From the NCBI GenBank assembly GCA_963709425.1, contig CAVPWG010000002.1, positions 1 to 64,000 on the forward strand: a stretch of DNA of 64,000 nucleotides. The letters are read 5' to 3'. This stretch comes from JAICJC01 sp963709425 (lineage in GTDB: Bacteria; Actinomycetota; Thermoleophilia; Gaiellales; JAICJC01). Position 1 is the first letter of the stretch; every line of letters begins with the position of its first letter. The notes under the pieces were generated by a model. The model saw nothing but the letters and a program-made list of their open reading frames with translations, had not been told where the DNA came from and did not search any database. Of this stretch, positions 51,371-59,611 are shown piece by piece. Position numbers and translations under genes: made by a program.

Positions 51371-51379
51371 TGACCCAGA

Positions 51380-52691
51380 TTGATCGCCCGCTATACCCGT
51401 CCCGCCATGGGCGCCGTCTGGTCGGACGAGCGCCGGTTCACCCGGTGGCTGGACGTTGAGATCGCGGCGATGGCGGGCTGGGCCGAGCTGGGCGTCGTGC
51501 CGGCCGACGCGGTCGCGGCCGTGCGCGAGCGGGCCGGCGTCGACGTGGCCCGGATCGGCGAGATCGAGGATCGCACCCACCATGACGTGCTCGCGTTCAC
51601 CGAGTCCGTCGCCGAGCAGGTGGGTGAGCACGGACGCTGGTTTCACTACGGGCTCACGTCGTCCGACGTCGTCGACACGGCTCTGGCGCTCCAACTCGGA
51701 GACGCGGGACGGATCCTGCTCGACGACATCGACGCGGTCGACGCCGCGCTGCTCACGCGGGCCGAGGAGCACCGCCACACGCCGACGATCGGCCGAACGC
51801 ACGGCGTGCACGCCGAGCCGACGACCTTCGGACTCAAGCTGCTCGGCTGGCTGATGGAGCTCCGCCGGGGGCGCGCCCGGCTCGAGGCGGCGTTGGCCGG
51901 CGTTCGGGTCGGCAAGCTGTCGGGCGCCGTGGGCGCCTACGCCAACACCGACCCCCGCGTCGAGGAGCTCGCCCTCCGGGCGCTGGGGCTCGGCCGCGAG
52001 CCGGTTGCGACGCAGGTCGTCGCCCGCGACCGGCACGCGGCGCTCCTCGGCGCGATCGCCGGCATCGGGCGCCACCCTCGAGCGGTTCGCGCTCGAGGTG
52101 CGCCACCTCCAGCGCACCGAGGTGCGCGAGGCATTCGAGCCCTTCGCCGCCGGCCAGAAGGGGTCGTCGGCGATGCCGCACAAGCGAAACCCGATCGTGT
52201 GCGAGCGCATCTGCGGCCTCGCGCGCGTGCTGCGCGCGAACGCGCTCGTCGGCCTCGAGAACGTCGCGCTCTGGCACGAGCGCGACATCTCGCACTCGTC
52301 GGCGGAGCGCGTCGTCCTGCCCGACTCGACGATCGCCCTCGACTACATGCTCGACCGCACCCGCTGGCTGATCGAGGGCCTCGAGGTGGACGCGGCCAGG
52401 ATGCTCCGAAACCTGGAGGCGTCGCACGGGCTCGTGTTCTCCGGCCGGGTGCTCCTGCGGCTCGTCGAGGCCGGCATGAGCCGCGAGGACGCCTACGCCG
52501 TCGTCCAGCGAAACGCGCTCCGGGCCTGGGACGAGGAACGGTCGCTGCGCGCGCTCCTCGAGGCCGACCCGGACGCCTCCGCGTTGACCCCGTCCGCGCT
52601 GGATGAGATCTTCGATCTCGAGTCCTTCCTGGTGCACGTCGACCAGATCTTCGACCGCACGCTCACAACCGCCGAGGTGGCCCATGTCTGA
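51380..52691 (+). CDS. purB: Adenylosuccinate lyase, one apparent frameshift
   Basis: It acts twice in purine synthesis, splitting SAICAR and adenylosuccinate. The N-terminal part (IARYTRPAMGAVWSDE... to AIAGIG) and the C-terminal part (ATLERFALEVRHLQRTEV to the end) are in different frames. Removing one G from GGG at 52067-52069 gives a normal protein of about 436 aa. The signature SSAMPHKRNP with the catalytic serine loop is intact, as is THGVHAEPTTFG. The TTG start matches the family start. It overlaps purC by 8 bases. Sequencing error is the simplest explanation. Confidence 0.88.
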
Positions 52692-53592
52692 CACGAGCAC
52701 GCTCCGCGACCTTCATGAGGCCTCGGGCAAGGTGCGCGAGATGTACGGGTTCGGCGACCGGCTCCTGATGGTCGCGTCGGACCGGATCTCCGCCTTCGAC
52801 GTCGTCCTGCCGACGCCGATTCCCGACAAGGGTCGCGTGCTCACCGGCCTCTCGCACTTCTGGTTCGGCCGCACCGAGGGGATCATCCCCAACCACCTGA
52901 TCACGACCGAGCTCTCGGCCTACCCGCCGGAGGCGCAGGGCGCGCCCGACCTGGCCGGGCGCTCGATGCTGGTGAACCGGCTCACCATGATGCCGATCGA
53001 GTGCGTCGTCCGCGGCTACCTCGTGGGCTCGGGGTGGAAGGACTACCGGGCCACCGGCACCGTCTGCGGCCACAGCCTCCCGCCCGGCATGGTCGAGGCC
53101 CAGAAGCTGCCCAGGCCGCTCTTCACACCGTCGACGAAGGCCACCGACGGCCACGACCAGAACATCGACCGCGACGCGGGCGTGCTCCTTGTCGGCGAGG
53201 AGCGCTTCGACAGGCTGGCGGAGGTGTCGATCCAGCTCTACGAGACGGCGGCCGAGTACGCGCTCGAGCGCGGGATCATCATCGCCGACACCAAGTTCGA
53301 GTTCGGGGAGGACGCGACCGGCCGGCTGGTGCTCGGAGACGAGGCGCTCACGCCCGACTCGTCGCGCTTCTGGCCGGCGGACGAGTACGCGACCGGCGGC
53401 TCGCCGCCCTCCTACGACAAGCAGTTCGTGCGCGACTGGCTCGAGACCCTCGACTGGGACAAGGCGCCGCCGGGCCCCGAGATCCCCGCGGACGTCGTCG
53501 CAGGCACGCGGGCCCGCTACGTCGAGGCCTACGAGCGGCTGACCGGGGGCTCGTTCGCCGCGTACATGGCGGCCGCCGGAGGGTCGCGATGA
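52684..53592 (+). CDS. purC: SAICAR synthetase
   Basis: It joins aspartate to CAIR with ATP. The 302-aa protein belongs to the longer form (about 300 aa, as in yeast Ade1 and many actinobacteria), with GKVREMY, SDRISAFDVVLPTPIPDKG, VVRGYLVGSGWKDYR, DTKFEFG and DSSRFWPAD. The ATG lies within the end of purB, and its own stop overlaps purS by 4 bases. Confidence 0.96.
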   Translation: MSDTSTLRDLHEASGKVREMYGFGDRLLMVASDRISAFDVVLPTPIPDKGRVLTGLSHFWFGRTEGIIPNHLITTELSAYPPEAQGAPDLAGRSMLVNRLTMMPIECVVRGYLVGSGWKDYRATGTVCGHSLPPGMVEAQKLPRPLFTPSTKATDGHDQNIDRDAGVLLVGEERFDRLAEVSIQLYETAAEYALERGIIIADTKFEFGEDATGRLVLGDEALTPDSSRFWPADEYATGGSPPSYDKQFVRDWLETLDWDKAPPGPEIPADVVAGTRARYVEAYERLTGGSFAAYMAAAGGSR

Positions 53593-53822
53593 AGGTGACC
53601 GTCACGGTGCGGCCCCGCGAGGGCATCCTCGATCCGCAGGGCGAGGCGCTCCGGCGCTCGCTGGCAGGGCTCGGGTACGACGTCACGGATGTCCGCGCCG
53701 GCAAGGTGTTCGACCTCGAGCTCGAGGCGGCCGACGAGGCCGACGCCCGCCGGATCGCCGACGAGATCTCCGAGCGGGTGCTCTCGAACCCGCTGATCGA
53801 GGACTACCTGGTGGGCACGTGA
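53589..53822 (+). CDS. purS: FGAM synthase subunit PurS
   Basis: The 77-aa small subunit joins PurL and PurQ and helps channel ammonia. VTVTVRPREGILDPQGEALRR and the end NPLIEDYLVG are typical. It overlaps purC and purQ by 4 bases each. Confidence 0.95.
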   Translation: MKVTVTVRPREGILDPQGEALRRSLAGLGYDVTDVRAGKVFDLELEAADEADARRIADEISERVLSNPLIEDYLVGT

Positions 53823-54493
53823 CCCGGGTCGGCGTGCTCGTCTTCCCCGGCTCGTGCGACGACCGCGACGCGCTTCGGGCCCTGGAGCTGGTCGGAGCCG
53901 AGGCGGTGCGGATCTGGCACCGCGACGACGACCTGAGCGACGCCGACGCCGTGGTCGTCCCGGGCGGGTTCTCGTTCGGCGACCACCTCCGGTGCGGTGC
54001 GCTGGCGGCGCTCTCGCCGGCGATGGCCGCGGTCCGGGCCCACGCCGACGCGGGCGGCCCGGTCCTCGGCGTCTGCAACGGCTTCCAGGTGCTCACCGAG
54101 GCCGGCCTGCTGCCCGGCGTCCTTCGTCCCAACGCCAGCCTTCGCTTCCGCTGCCACGACGCCGCATTGGTCGTCGAGCACACCTCGGCGTGGCTGCCCG
54201 GGGCGGCGGCGGGCGACCGGCTCAGCATCCCGATCAAGCACCACGACGGCGGCTGGTATGCGCCACCCGAGCAGGTCACCGAGCTCGAGCGCCGCGGCCA
54301 GGTGCTGCTCCGCTACGACCCGAACCCCAACGGCTCCGTCGGGTCGATCGCGTGCGTCACGAACGAGCGCGGCAACGTCGCCGGGCTGATGCCGCACCCG
54401 GAGCACGCGGTCGACGAGCTGCTCGGGTCGACCGACGGTCGCCTGCTCCTGCAGGGGCTGTGCGACCAGGCCCGCAAGCCCGTTGTCGCCTAG
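53819..54493 (+). CDS. purQ: FGAM synthase glutaminase subunit PurQ
   Basis: The 224-aa class I glutamine amidotransferase supplies ammonia to PurL. The nucleophile is Cys in LGVCNGFQVL and the His-x-Glu pair is in MPHPEHAV, while PGGFSFGDHLR shows the PurQ type. It starts with GTG inside the end of purS. The next gene is antisense and overlaps by 4 bases, and the partner purL lies 1.5 kb further on. Confidence 0.96.
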   Translation: MTRVGVLVFPGSCDDRDALRALELVGAEAVRIWHRDDDLSDADAVVVPGGFSFGDHLRCGALAALSPAMAAVRAHADAGGPVLGVCNGFQVLTEAGLLPGVLRPNASLRFRCHDAALVVEHTSAWLPGAAAGDRLSIPIKHHDGGWYAPPEQVTELERRGQVLLRYDPNPNGSVGSIACVTNERGNVAGLMPHPEHAVDELLGSTDGRLLLQGLCDQARKPVVA

Positions 54494-55686
54494 CTCTCTC
54501 CGTCGACCCGCTCGGTGCGGCAGAAGAGCGAGAGCACGAACGCGACGAACGCCGTGCCGGCGAGGGCGTAGAGCACGGTGGTGAGGCCGGCGTGGTCGGC
54601 CACGACCCCGAGCCCCGCTGCCAGCGCGCCGCCGAGGCCGAAGGCGAGGCCGAGCACGATCCCCGACGCGGCGCCCGGCCTGCTGGGCAGGAGCCGCTGG
54701 GCGAGCACGACCGTGATCCCGAAGTTGGCGTCGAGCGCGAGGCCGATCGCAGCGCAGAGCGCGAACCCCGCGACCTCGCCGGCGACCGGAAGCAGCGCCA
54801 CCAGGGGGAAGAGCGCCGCCATGCCGCCCACCACCACCGGGCGGGCGCCGAACCGGTCGGCCAGGCGCCCGCCGATCAGCGTGCCGGCCGCGCCGGCCGC
54901 GAGCAGCAGCGTCAGCGCCGCGTTCCCGGCCGCGGGCGAGGCGTCCAGCTCGCGCACGAACCAGATCGGGACGAACGCGAGCAGGCCGTAGCCCACCGCC
55001 GTGCGGGCGACGACCATGCCGGAGAGGACGGTGAACGCGCCCCACGCGTCGGCCTCGGCAACCTTCCCCGTCGCGTCGGCCGCCCGGGCCGAGGCGGCGG
55101 CAGCCACGAGCCGCGGCCGGACCGACCACAGAAGGAGCGCCGAGAGGGCCGGGATCACCGCCACGAGGAGCGTGCCGCGAAGCCCGAACGCGGCGACGCC
55201 GGCCGTGACGACGACCGGGCCGACGACGAAGCCGGCATTGCCGCCGACCGAGTAGAGGCCCATGCCCGTCGACGCCCCCGAGCCGGCGACCAGCGGGACG
55301 TAGCGCGCGCCCTCCGGATGGAAGGCCGCCACGCCGATGCCGCCGACGACGACGGCGGCCAGCGTCGCGGGATAGGCGCTGGTGATCCCGGTCACGGCGA
55401 TCCCGACGCCGCCGACGAGCACGCCCACGGGCATGAGCCAGGCGCCCTGCATCCGGTCCGAGGCATGGCCGAGGAGCGGCTGGATGACCGACGAGCTGAC
55501 GGTGAGCGCCAGCAGAAGCGCCGTCGCGCCGGCGTAGGAGAGCCCGCGGTCGCGGATCAGAAAGGGCAGGAGCGCCGGCACCGCACCCTGGCAGAGATCG
55601 CTCGAAAGGTGCCCGGTGGCGATCGCCGCGAGCGCGCGCCGGTCGGCCCGGAGGGCCGCCGGGATGGCGTGGGCATCCGTGGCCAT
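54490..55686 (-). CDS. MFS exporter, fosmidomycin-resistance-protein-like
   Basis: The 398-aa protein has about twelve transmembrane helices. ATGHLSSDLCQGAVPALLPFLIRDRGLSYAGA near the start is characteristic of the Fsr (fosmidomycin resistance) branch of the major facilitator superfamily. The export substrate here is unknown. It lies antisense between purQ and purL. A minus-strand TACCGT box ends 8 bases before the ATG, and a 17-bp palindrome touches it, so a repressor probably controls the gene. Confidence 0.83.
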   Translation of the reverse strand: MATDAHAIPAALRADRRALAAIATGHLSSDLCQGAVPALLPFLIRDRGLSYAGATALLLALTVSSSVIQPLLGHASDRMQGAWLMPVGVLVGGVGIAVTGITSAYPATLAAVVVGGIGVAAFHPEGARYVPLVAGSGASTGMGLYSVGGNAGFVVGPVVVTAGVAAFGLRGTLLVAVIPALSALLLWSVRPRLVAAAASARAADATGKVAEADAWGAFTVLSGMVVARTAVGYGLLAFVPIWFVRELDASPAAGNAALTLLLAAGAAGTLIGGRLADRFGARPVVVGGMAALFPLVALLPVAGEVAGFALCAAIGLALDANFGITVVLAQRLLPSRPGAASGIVLGLAFGLGGALAAGLGVVADHAGLTTVLYALAGTAFVAFVLSLFCRTERVDGES

Positions 55687-55694
55687 GGTCGCTC

Positions 55695-55716
55695 ACGGTA
55701 CCGAACCGGGTTCGGT
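55695..55716 (-). promoter_or_regulatory. MFS gene promoter with palindromic operator
   Basis: A minus-strand TACCGT -10 box (55700-55695) is followed upstream by the perfect palindrome ACCGAACC-G-GGTTCGGT (55700-55716), which covers the region between -10 and -35. This is the usual place for a TetR-type operator. No such regulator is encoded within the window. The GAAC/GTTC spacing (3 bases) is wrong for a LexA box. Confidence 0.55.
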
Positions 55717-55773
55717 TAACCGCACCTCCATTCACCAGCCCTCCGCACCGCGCCCGCACCCGAAACACGCGAG

Positions 55774-55933
55774 CATGCCCGCCATGAAGTTCGAAAGCTT
55801 CTCCCGCTTCTCCTCCTCCTCCGCCGCGGCCGTGTCGGCCGCCGTCGCCGCCCCCGCCGCACACACGGCCGGGAACGCGAGCGCGACCCGCCCCACCGCG
55901 GCGAGCTCTCACATACGCGATAGCGACCGTTAG
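55774..55933 (+). CDS. Possible small ORF before purL
   Basis: From ATG 55774 a frame of about 52 codons runs to TAG, with a serine run, an alanine-rich hydrophobic stretch (AAAVSAAVAAPAAHTAG) and a hydrophilic end. It is followed at once by a hairpin. It could be a small secreted peptide or a chance frame. I see no ribosome binding site and no family. The rest of the 340-base gap between the MFS gene and purL holds the operator and the hairpin listed separately. Confidence 0.25.
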
Positions 55934-55962
55934 CCCCGGGATCTCCTCCCGATCTCGGGGCT
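55932..55962. terminator. Hairpin in the purL upstream region
   Basis: AGCCCCGGGATC and GATCTCGGGGCT form a 12-bp stem with one mismatch and a 7-base loop. It begins at the stop of the small open frame and lies about 65 bases before purL. It may terminate that frame or form part of the purL leader. There is no T-run. Confidence 0.5.
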
Positions 55963-56027
55963 TGACGGTCGCCTGGCAGTGCAGTCGGGAACGTTCGCTA
56001 GGATCAAGCTCCCGCGCGCACAGCCGC

Positions 56028-58202
56028 TTGAACGCCGTCTCGCCACAGCCTCTCCACCGCACACTCGGCCTGACCGACGGCGAGAACGAGCGTATCCACG
56101 ACCTGATCGGCCGCGATCCGAACGACTTCGAGCTCGCCGTGTTCTCGCTTCTGTGGAGCGAGCACTGCGGCTACAAGCACTCCCGGCCCCTGCTGGGCCG
56201 GTTTCCCACGGCCGGATCGCGCGTGCTCCAGGGGCCGGGCGAGAACGCCGGGGTGATCGACGTCGGCGACGGCCTCGCGATCGCGCTCAAGGTCGAGAGC
56301 CACAACCACCCGTCGGCGGTGGAGCCGTTCCAGGGGGCCGCGACCGGCGTCGGGGGCATCCTGCGCGACATCTTCGCAATGGGCGCGCGTCCGATCGCAA
56401 TCCTCGACTCGCTGCGCTTCGGCGACCTCGGATCCGAGCACCAGCGCCACCTCTTCTCCCGCGTCGTCGAGGGGATCGGCCACTACGGCAACTGCGTCGG
56501 CGTCGCCACGGTGGGCGGCGAGGTCGAGTTCGATCCGGCCTACGAGCACAACTGCCTCGTGAACGCCATGTGCCTCGGGCTGCTCCCGGCCGACCGGCTG
56601 ACGTCGGCCCGGGCCGGCGGGCCGGGCAACCTGGTCGTCCTCTACGGATCGCGCACCGGCCGTGACGGTATCGGCGGCGCCAGCGTGCTCGCATCGCAGG
56701 GGTTCGGCGAGGACTCGGCTGCAAAGCGCCCGAGCGTCCAGATCGGCGATCCCTTCACGGGCAAGAAGTTGATCGAATGCACGCTCGAGCTGCTCGAGCG
56801 CGGCCTGCTCGAGGCGCTGCAGGATCTCGGCGCCGCCGGCCTGGCGTCGTCGACGGCCGAGATGGCGGCCAGCGGCGGGGTGGGCATCGACATCGACCTC
56901 TCGCGCGTTCCGCTTCGCGAGCAGGGCATGGAGCCGTTCGAGATCATGATCTCGGAGTCGCAGGAGCGGATGGCGGCGGTCGTCTCGCACGACCGCTGGC
57001 CCGACGTCGAGGAGACGTGCCGCCGGTGGGAGGTCGACGCCACGGCGATCGGCGAGATCACCGACACCGGCCATCTGCGCTGCTTCCACGCCGACGAGCT
57101 GGTCGGCGACATCCCGGTGAGCACCCTCACGGACGGCTGCCCACGCTACGAGGTGGAGCGCACGCGCCCGGCCCGCCTCCGCGACGCCCCCCTCCCTGCA
57201 AAAACGGTGTCAGACACCAATATTGCACTGCGCGCGCTGCTCGGCTCGCCCGAGATCGGCAGCCGGCGGTGGGTGTTCCGCCAGTACGACCACCTGGTCG
57301 GCTCCGGCACCCTCGTCCGGCCGGGCGGGGACGCTGCGGTCGTGCGGCTGACGCCGTCGCGTCGGGCGATCGCCGTCTCGCTCGACGGCAACGGCCGGCG
57401 CACGTCGCTCGACCCGCGCCGGGGCGGGATGAGCGCCGTCTGCGAAGCGGCTCGGAACGTGGCCTGCACCGGCGCCCGGCCGGCGGCGGTCACCAACTGC
57501 CTCAACTTCGGGAACCCGGAGACGGCGGAGGTCGGCTACGAGCTCGCCGAGGCCATCGAGGGTATGGCGCTTGCCTGCGAGGCGCTCGGCCTGCCCGTCG
57601 TCTCGGGCAACGTCTCGCTCTACAACGAGCACCACGGCCGGCCCATCCATCCGACGCCGGTCGTCGGCGTGGTCGGCGTGCTCGACGACGCATCGCTGGC
57701 GGTCGGGGCCGCCTTCCGCGAGGAGGGCGATGTCGTGCTCGGCGCCGGCGACGGACCGGCCGCGATCGACGGCTCGGTCTACCAGCGGGTGATCGACGGC
57801 ACGACCGACGGTCGAATCCCGGAGCCCGACCTCGACCGGGAGCGCCGCCTGCACGAGCTGCTCGCCGCCGCCGCCGAGCGCGGCCTGCTTCAGAGCGCGC
57901 ACGACGTGTCGGACGGCGGCATCGCGGTCGCGATCGCCGAGTCGGCCATACTCGGATCGATCGGCGTGGACGCGCCGGATCCCGGCGAGCCGTTCACGGA
58001 GGGCGACGGGCGGGCGGTCGTGTCGGTGCGCCCCGAGCGCCTCGCCGAGCTCGAGCAGCTGGCCGGCGACCTGCCGCTGCGGCGGATCGGCACCGTCGGC
58101 GGCGAGCGCATCGCGGTGGCCGGCGCCGAGATCGGCGTCGCCGAGGCGACCGCGCTCTACGAAGGGGCGATCCCGCGCGCGCTCGGCGAGGATGCCGACT
58201 GA
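56028..58202 (+). CDS. purL: FGAM synthase large subunit PurL (small, Gram-positive type)
   Basis: The 724-aa enzyme converts FGAR to FGAM with ammonia from PurQ. SEHCGYKHS with the conserved His (about residue 46) and the ATP/metal regions KVESHNHPSAVEPFQGAATGVGG and DLGAAGLASSTAEMA are intact. The second half starts with VRPGGDAAVVRL. Between the halves (about residues 389-400) the frame passes through the third copy of the palindromic repeat. I chose TTG 56028; no ATG or GTG is available before the conserved sequence. It overlaps purF by one base. Confidence 0.94.
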   Translation: MNAVSPQPLHRTLGLTDGENERIHDLIGRDPNDFELAVFSLLWSEHCGYKHSRPLLGRFPTAGSRVLQGPGENAGVIDVGDGLAIALKVESHNHPSAVEPFQGAATGVGGILRDIFAMGARPIAILDSLRFGDLGSEHQRHLFSRVVEGIGHYGNCVGVATVGGEVEFDPAYEHNCLVNAMCLGLLPADRLTSARAGGPGNLVVLYGSRTGRDGIGGASVLASQGFGEDSAAKRPSVQIGDPFTGKKLIECTLELLERGLLEALQDLGAAGLASSTAEMAASGGVGIDIDLSRVPLREQGMEPFEIMISESQERMAAVVSHDRWPDVEETCRRWEVDATAIGEITDTGHLRCFHADELVGDIPVSTLTDGCPRYEVERTRPARLRDAPLPAKTVSDTNIALRALLGSPEIGSRRWVFRQYDHLVGSGTLVRPGGDAAVVRLTPSRRAIAVSLDGNGRRTSLDPRRGGMSAVCEAARNVACTGARPAAVTNCLNFGNPETAEVGYELAEAIEGMALACEALGLPVVSGNVSLYNEHHGRPIHPTPVVGVVGVLDDASLAVGAAFREEGDVVLGAGDGPAAIDGSVYQRVIDGTTDGRIPEPDLDRERRLHELLAAAAERGLLQSAHDVSDGGIAVAIAESAILGSIGVDAPDPGEPFTEGDGRAVVSVRPERLAELEQLAGDLPLRRIGTVGGERIAVAGAEIGVAEATALYEGAIPRALGEDAD
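57196..57228. repeat. 33-bp palindromic repeat, copy 3 (inverted), in frame inside purL
   Basis: The arms are CTGCAA and TTGCAC, the inner stem GGTGTC-A-GACACC. Read on the minus strand it matches copies 1 and 2 in layout and most bases. The inner stem differs by a paired change (GGGGTC/GACCCC becomes GGTGTC/GACACC), which keeps the hairpin. It adds residues around KTVSDTNIAL to PurL at a domain junction. Confidence 0.85.
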
Positions 58203-59611
58203 TGTGCGGCGTCTTCGGTATCTACGACCCACCCGGCGACCACGACCGCGACGTCGCCCGGCTCACCTACTTCGGGCTCTACGCGCTCCAGCACCGCGGC
58301 CAGGAGAGCGCCGGCATCGCCGTGTCGGACGGCTCGCAGGTGATGGCGATGAAGGACATGGGCCTCGTGAACCAGGTGTTCGACGAGCCGCGCCTGTCGG
58401 GGCTCTCCGGCCATATCGCGATCGGCCATGCCCGCTACTCGACGACGGGATCGACGGTGTGGCAGAACGCCCAGCCGATCGTGCGCCATTCGAGCCACGG
58501 GGCAATCGCGCTCGGCCACAACGGCAACCTGACCAACACGTCGTCCCTCCGCGCCGACCTCCGCGAGCGGCGCGTGCGCCTCGAGTCGACGTCCGACACC
58601 GAGGTGATCGCCGCGCTGATCGCCCAGCACCCGTCCGACGACCTGGCCGACGCCGTGGCCGACACCATGTCGCACGTCGAGGGGGCATTCGCCGCGGTCG
58701 TCCTCTCGGAGCGGGCCCTGGCCGGGTTCCGCGACCCCGACGGCATCCGCCCGCTGGTCGTCGGGCGCCTCGACGACGCCTGGGTGCTGGCATCCGAGAC
58801 ATGCGCGCTCGACCTCATCGGCGCCCGCCTCGAGCGCGAGCTGCGGCCGGGCGAGCTCGTGGTCATCGACGAGCAGGGGGCCCGCTTCCGTCAGGCCGTG
58901 AGCCGAAACGGCGGGGCGCTCTGCATCTTCGAGTTCATCTACTTCGCCCGTCCCGACTCCTCGATGGAGGGCCAGGCCCTGCACGACGTCCGCCGTCGGA
59001 TGGGCGCGCGGCTGGCCGACGAGGCCCCGGCCGACGCCGACGTCGTCATCGGCGTCCCCGACTCCGGGACGCCGGCGGCGGTCGGCTACGCGGAGCGCAG
59101 CGGCATCCCGTACGGGGAGGGCCTGGTCAAGAACCGCTACGTCGGGCGCACCTTCATCCAGCCCGACCAGGGCCTTCGCGACCGGGGCGTGAAGCTGAAG
59201 TTCAACACGCTTCGCACCGCGCTCGAAGGCCGCCGGGTGGTGGTCGTCGACGACTCGATCGTGCGCGGCTCGACCACCCGCAAGCTCGTGCAGCTCCTGT
59301 TCGAGGCTGGCGCGGCCGAGGTGCACCTGCGCATCTCCTCGCCGCCGATCGTGTCGCCCTGCTTCTACGGGATCGACATGGCCGACCAGGGGCAGCTGAT
59401 CGCCGCAGGACGCACCACCGAGGAGGTGCGCGAACGGCTCGGCGCGACGTCGCTGGCCTACCTCTCCATCGAGGGGCTCACCGAGGCCACCCACCGGCCC
59501 GGCGAGAGCTTCTGCCGGGCGTGCCTGACCGGCCACTACCCGACGGAGATCCCGGCCGACCTGCGCCTCTCGAAGCTGCGGTTCGAGGCCCAGCCCGTCG
59601 AGGCCGGATGA
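58202..59611 (+). CDS. purF: Amidophosphoribosyltransferase
   Basis: The first committed step: PRPP and glutamine give phosphoribosylamine. The 469-aa protein begins MCGVFGI with nucleophile Cys2, so no propeptide is present. The PRPP loop reads VVVVDDSIVRGSTT (about 345-358), and cysteines in RPGESFCRACLTG near the end may bind the regulatory Fe-S centre typical of the Bacillus type (though that type usually has a propeptide). It overlaps purL by 1 base and purM by 4. Confidence 0.96.
   Translation: MCGVFGIYDPPGDHDRDVARLTYFGLYALQHRGQESAGIAVSDGSQVMAMKDMGLVNQVFDEPRLSGLSGHIAIGHARYSTTGSTVWQNAQPIVRHSSHGAIALGHNGNLTNTSSLRADLRERRVRLESTSDTEVIAALIAQHPSDDLADAVADTMSHVEGAFAAVVLSERALAGFRDPDGIRPLVVGRLDDAWVLASETCALDLIGARLERELRPGELVVIDEQGARFRQAVSRNGGALCIFEFIYFARPDSSMEGQALHDVRRRMGARLADEAPADADVVIGVPDSGTPAAVGYAERSGIPYGEGLVKNRYVGRTFIQPDQGLRDRGVKLKFNTLRTALEGRRVVVVDDSIVRGSTTRKLVQLLFEAGAAEVHLRISSPPIVSPCFYGIDMADQGQLIAAGRTTEEVRERLGATSLAYLSIEGLTEATHRPGESFCRACLTGHYPTEIPADLRLSKLRFEAQPVEAG

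Noticed and set aside
55700..55716. LexA box at the MFS promoter
   Set aside because: GAAC and GTTC are 3 bases apart, not 4, so it does not fit the SOS consensus.
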